Positions 63,427-64,000 of a DNA stretch of 64,000 bases are shown here, piece after piece. The DNA lies in contig NZ_AP014545.1 in assembly GCF_016592435.1 (NCBI RefSeq), positions 1,178,001 to 1,242,000 of the forward strand, written 5' to 3'. The first letter of the stretch is position 1. Every line of letters starts with the position of its first letter. Source of the DNA: Amphritea japonica ATCC BAA-1530 (GTDB lineage Bacteria > Pseudomonadota > Gammaproteobacteria > Pseudomonadales > Balneatricaceae). The notes beneath the pieces are model-generated. The model ran no database searches and was not told the DNA's origin. It saw nothing but the letters and a program-made list of their open reading frames with translations. Made by a program: the position numbers and the translations under genes.

Positions 63427-64000
63427 TTATATAGCTAATTGGCTTTGATTGCGTCCATTCTGCTTAGCTTCATAGAGCGCTGAATCAGCAGCACGAAGCA
63501 AACCGCCGATATCGGTGTGATTGTTTTTAGCTAATACTGCGCTTCCCGCACTGATCGTTATAATGCCGACAGGTGAGTGTTTATGCGGTATGGCCAGCCC
63601 TGCAACCGAAGCGCATATTTCTTCGGCCAAGTGTTGCGCAGTGAAACCATCGGTGTCCGGTAAAATAAGTAAAAACTCCTCGCCTCCATAACGTGCAACC
63701 AGGTCACCTGGCCGATGAATTTTTTGAAGGAGGGTTTTGGCTACTGTTTTCAGGCATTCATCCCCCGCTTGATGTCCAAGATGGTCATTGTATTTTTTGA
63801 AAAAATCGACGTCCAGCATAACCAATGCTAACGGCCTTGCATGTCGTATCGCTCTTGCCCACTCCTTGTTCAAGGTGAAGTCCATGTTACGTCGATTAGC
63901 CAGGCCTGTTAGCTGATCTGTATTTGATTCTTCTTTTAGTTTGAATTGAGCTTCTTCGGTAAAGCTCAGTAAAGCAAAGACACCGCTAATTACACTAAAA
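63427..64000 (-). CDS. Diguanylate cyclase (GGDEF), C-terminal part (5' end outside window)
   Basis: The minus-strand frame is open to the right edge: before the ATG at 63885 it continues upstream as TDQLTGLANRRN preceded by a hydrophobic stretch (FSVISGVFALLSF), the end of a membrane sensor part. The visible 190 residues form a complete GGDEF domain with LALVMLDVDFFKKYNDHLGHQAGDECL, motif GGEEF and the inhibitory RPGD I-site five residues before. So it is probably an active membrane-tethered cyclase. The ATG is internal. Confidence 0.92.
   Translation of the reverse strand, partial: FSVISGVFALLSFTEEAQFKLKEESNTDQLTGLANRRNMDFTLNKEWARAIRHARPLALVMLDVDFFKKYNDHLGHQAGDECLKTVAKTLLQKIHRPGDLVARYGGEEFLLILPDTDGFTAQHLAEEICASVAGLAIPHKHSPVGIITISAGSAVLAKNNHTDIGGLLRAADSALYEAKQNGRNQSQLAI

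Noticed and set aside
1-64000. CRISPR array or toxin-antitoxin/defence operon
   Set aside because: No regularly spaced short repeats and no recognisable defence gene set were seen; the HEPN-like gene alone is not enough.

Overview
The window looks like the chromosome of a marine gammaproteobacterium, most likely of the Oceanospirillaceae type (Amphritea/Neptuniibacter/Marinobacterium-like). This is an inference from gene content and gene order: a clade I nos cluster, the ffs-dnaX-ybaB-recR neighbourhood, the PA2778/PA2779 pair, DUF3422, many GGDEF proteins and moderate GC. No rRNA or tRNA gene and no CRISPR array was found.

Layout. 1-2.7 kb: 3' end of rapA, a DEAD-box RNA helicase and a small cytochrome c. 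2.8-5.8 kb: a large sensor (periplasmic binding domain-PAS-PAS-GGDEF-EAL). 6.0-14.7 kb: a complete nitrous-oxide reduction operon (CusF-like copper protein, nosR, nosZ, nosD, nosF, nosY, nosL) behind an excellent FNR/ANR-type promoter. NosZ reduces N2O in the periplasm, NosR feeds it electrons, NosDFY and NosL (and probably the CusF-like protein) supply the copper sites. 14.7-26.1 kb: housekeeping and accessory genes (C39-like peptidase lipoprotein pair, YbiT-type ABC-F, GreA/B-like protein, SlyD-like isomerase, hydrolase-OsmC fusion, a degenerate GGDEF protein, MarR regulator, K+ channel, retropepsin, DUF3422).

26.3-31.5 kb: the 4.5S SRP RNA gene (ffs) with an insertion. The last 101 bp of ffs recur 5.1 kb downstream (98/101 identical), and a decayed tyrosine integrase, a decayed IS30-family element and a four-domain methyltransferase/glycosyltransferase gene lie between the copies. 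This is best read as a genomic island integrated inside ffs that restored the gene at its left junction and left a 3' fragment at its right junction. A sulfotransferase-TPR gene, a diguanylate cyclase and an HDOD-GAF protein then separate the ffs remnant from dnaX. The last two carry near-identical promoter blocks.

36.9-49.9 kb: a conserved housekeeping block (dnaX with an E. coli-like -1 frameshift site, ybaB, recR, rnd, ycgL, ycgN, ybjN-like gene, prc, FKBP isomerase, apeB, rluF with a possible frameshifted tail, SEC-C protein, TrmH-family methyltransferase, DUF1840). 50-54.4 kb: an unrecognised gene, then modABC for molybdate uptake, which supplies Mo to enzymes such as nitrate reductase. 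54.4-59.1 kb: a polyamine-type ABC transporter on the minus strand. 60.2-62.5 kb: rnr. The right edge holds the C-terminal part of a GGDEF protein. Two long gene-poor stretches (59.1-60.1 and 62.5-63.4 kb) hold nothing I can name.
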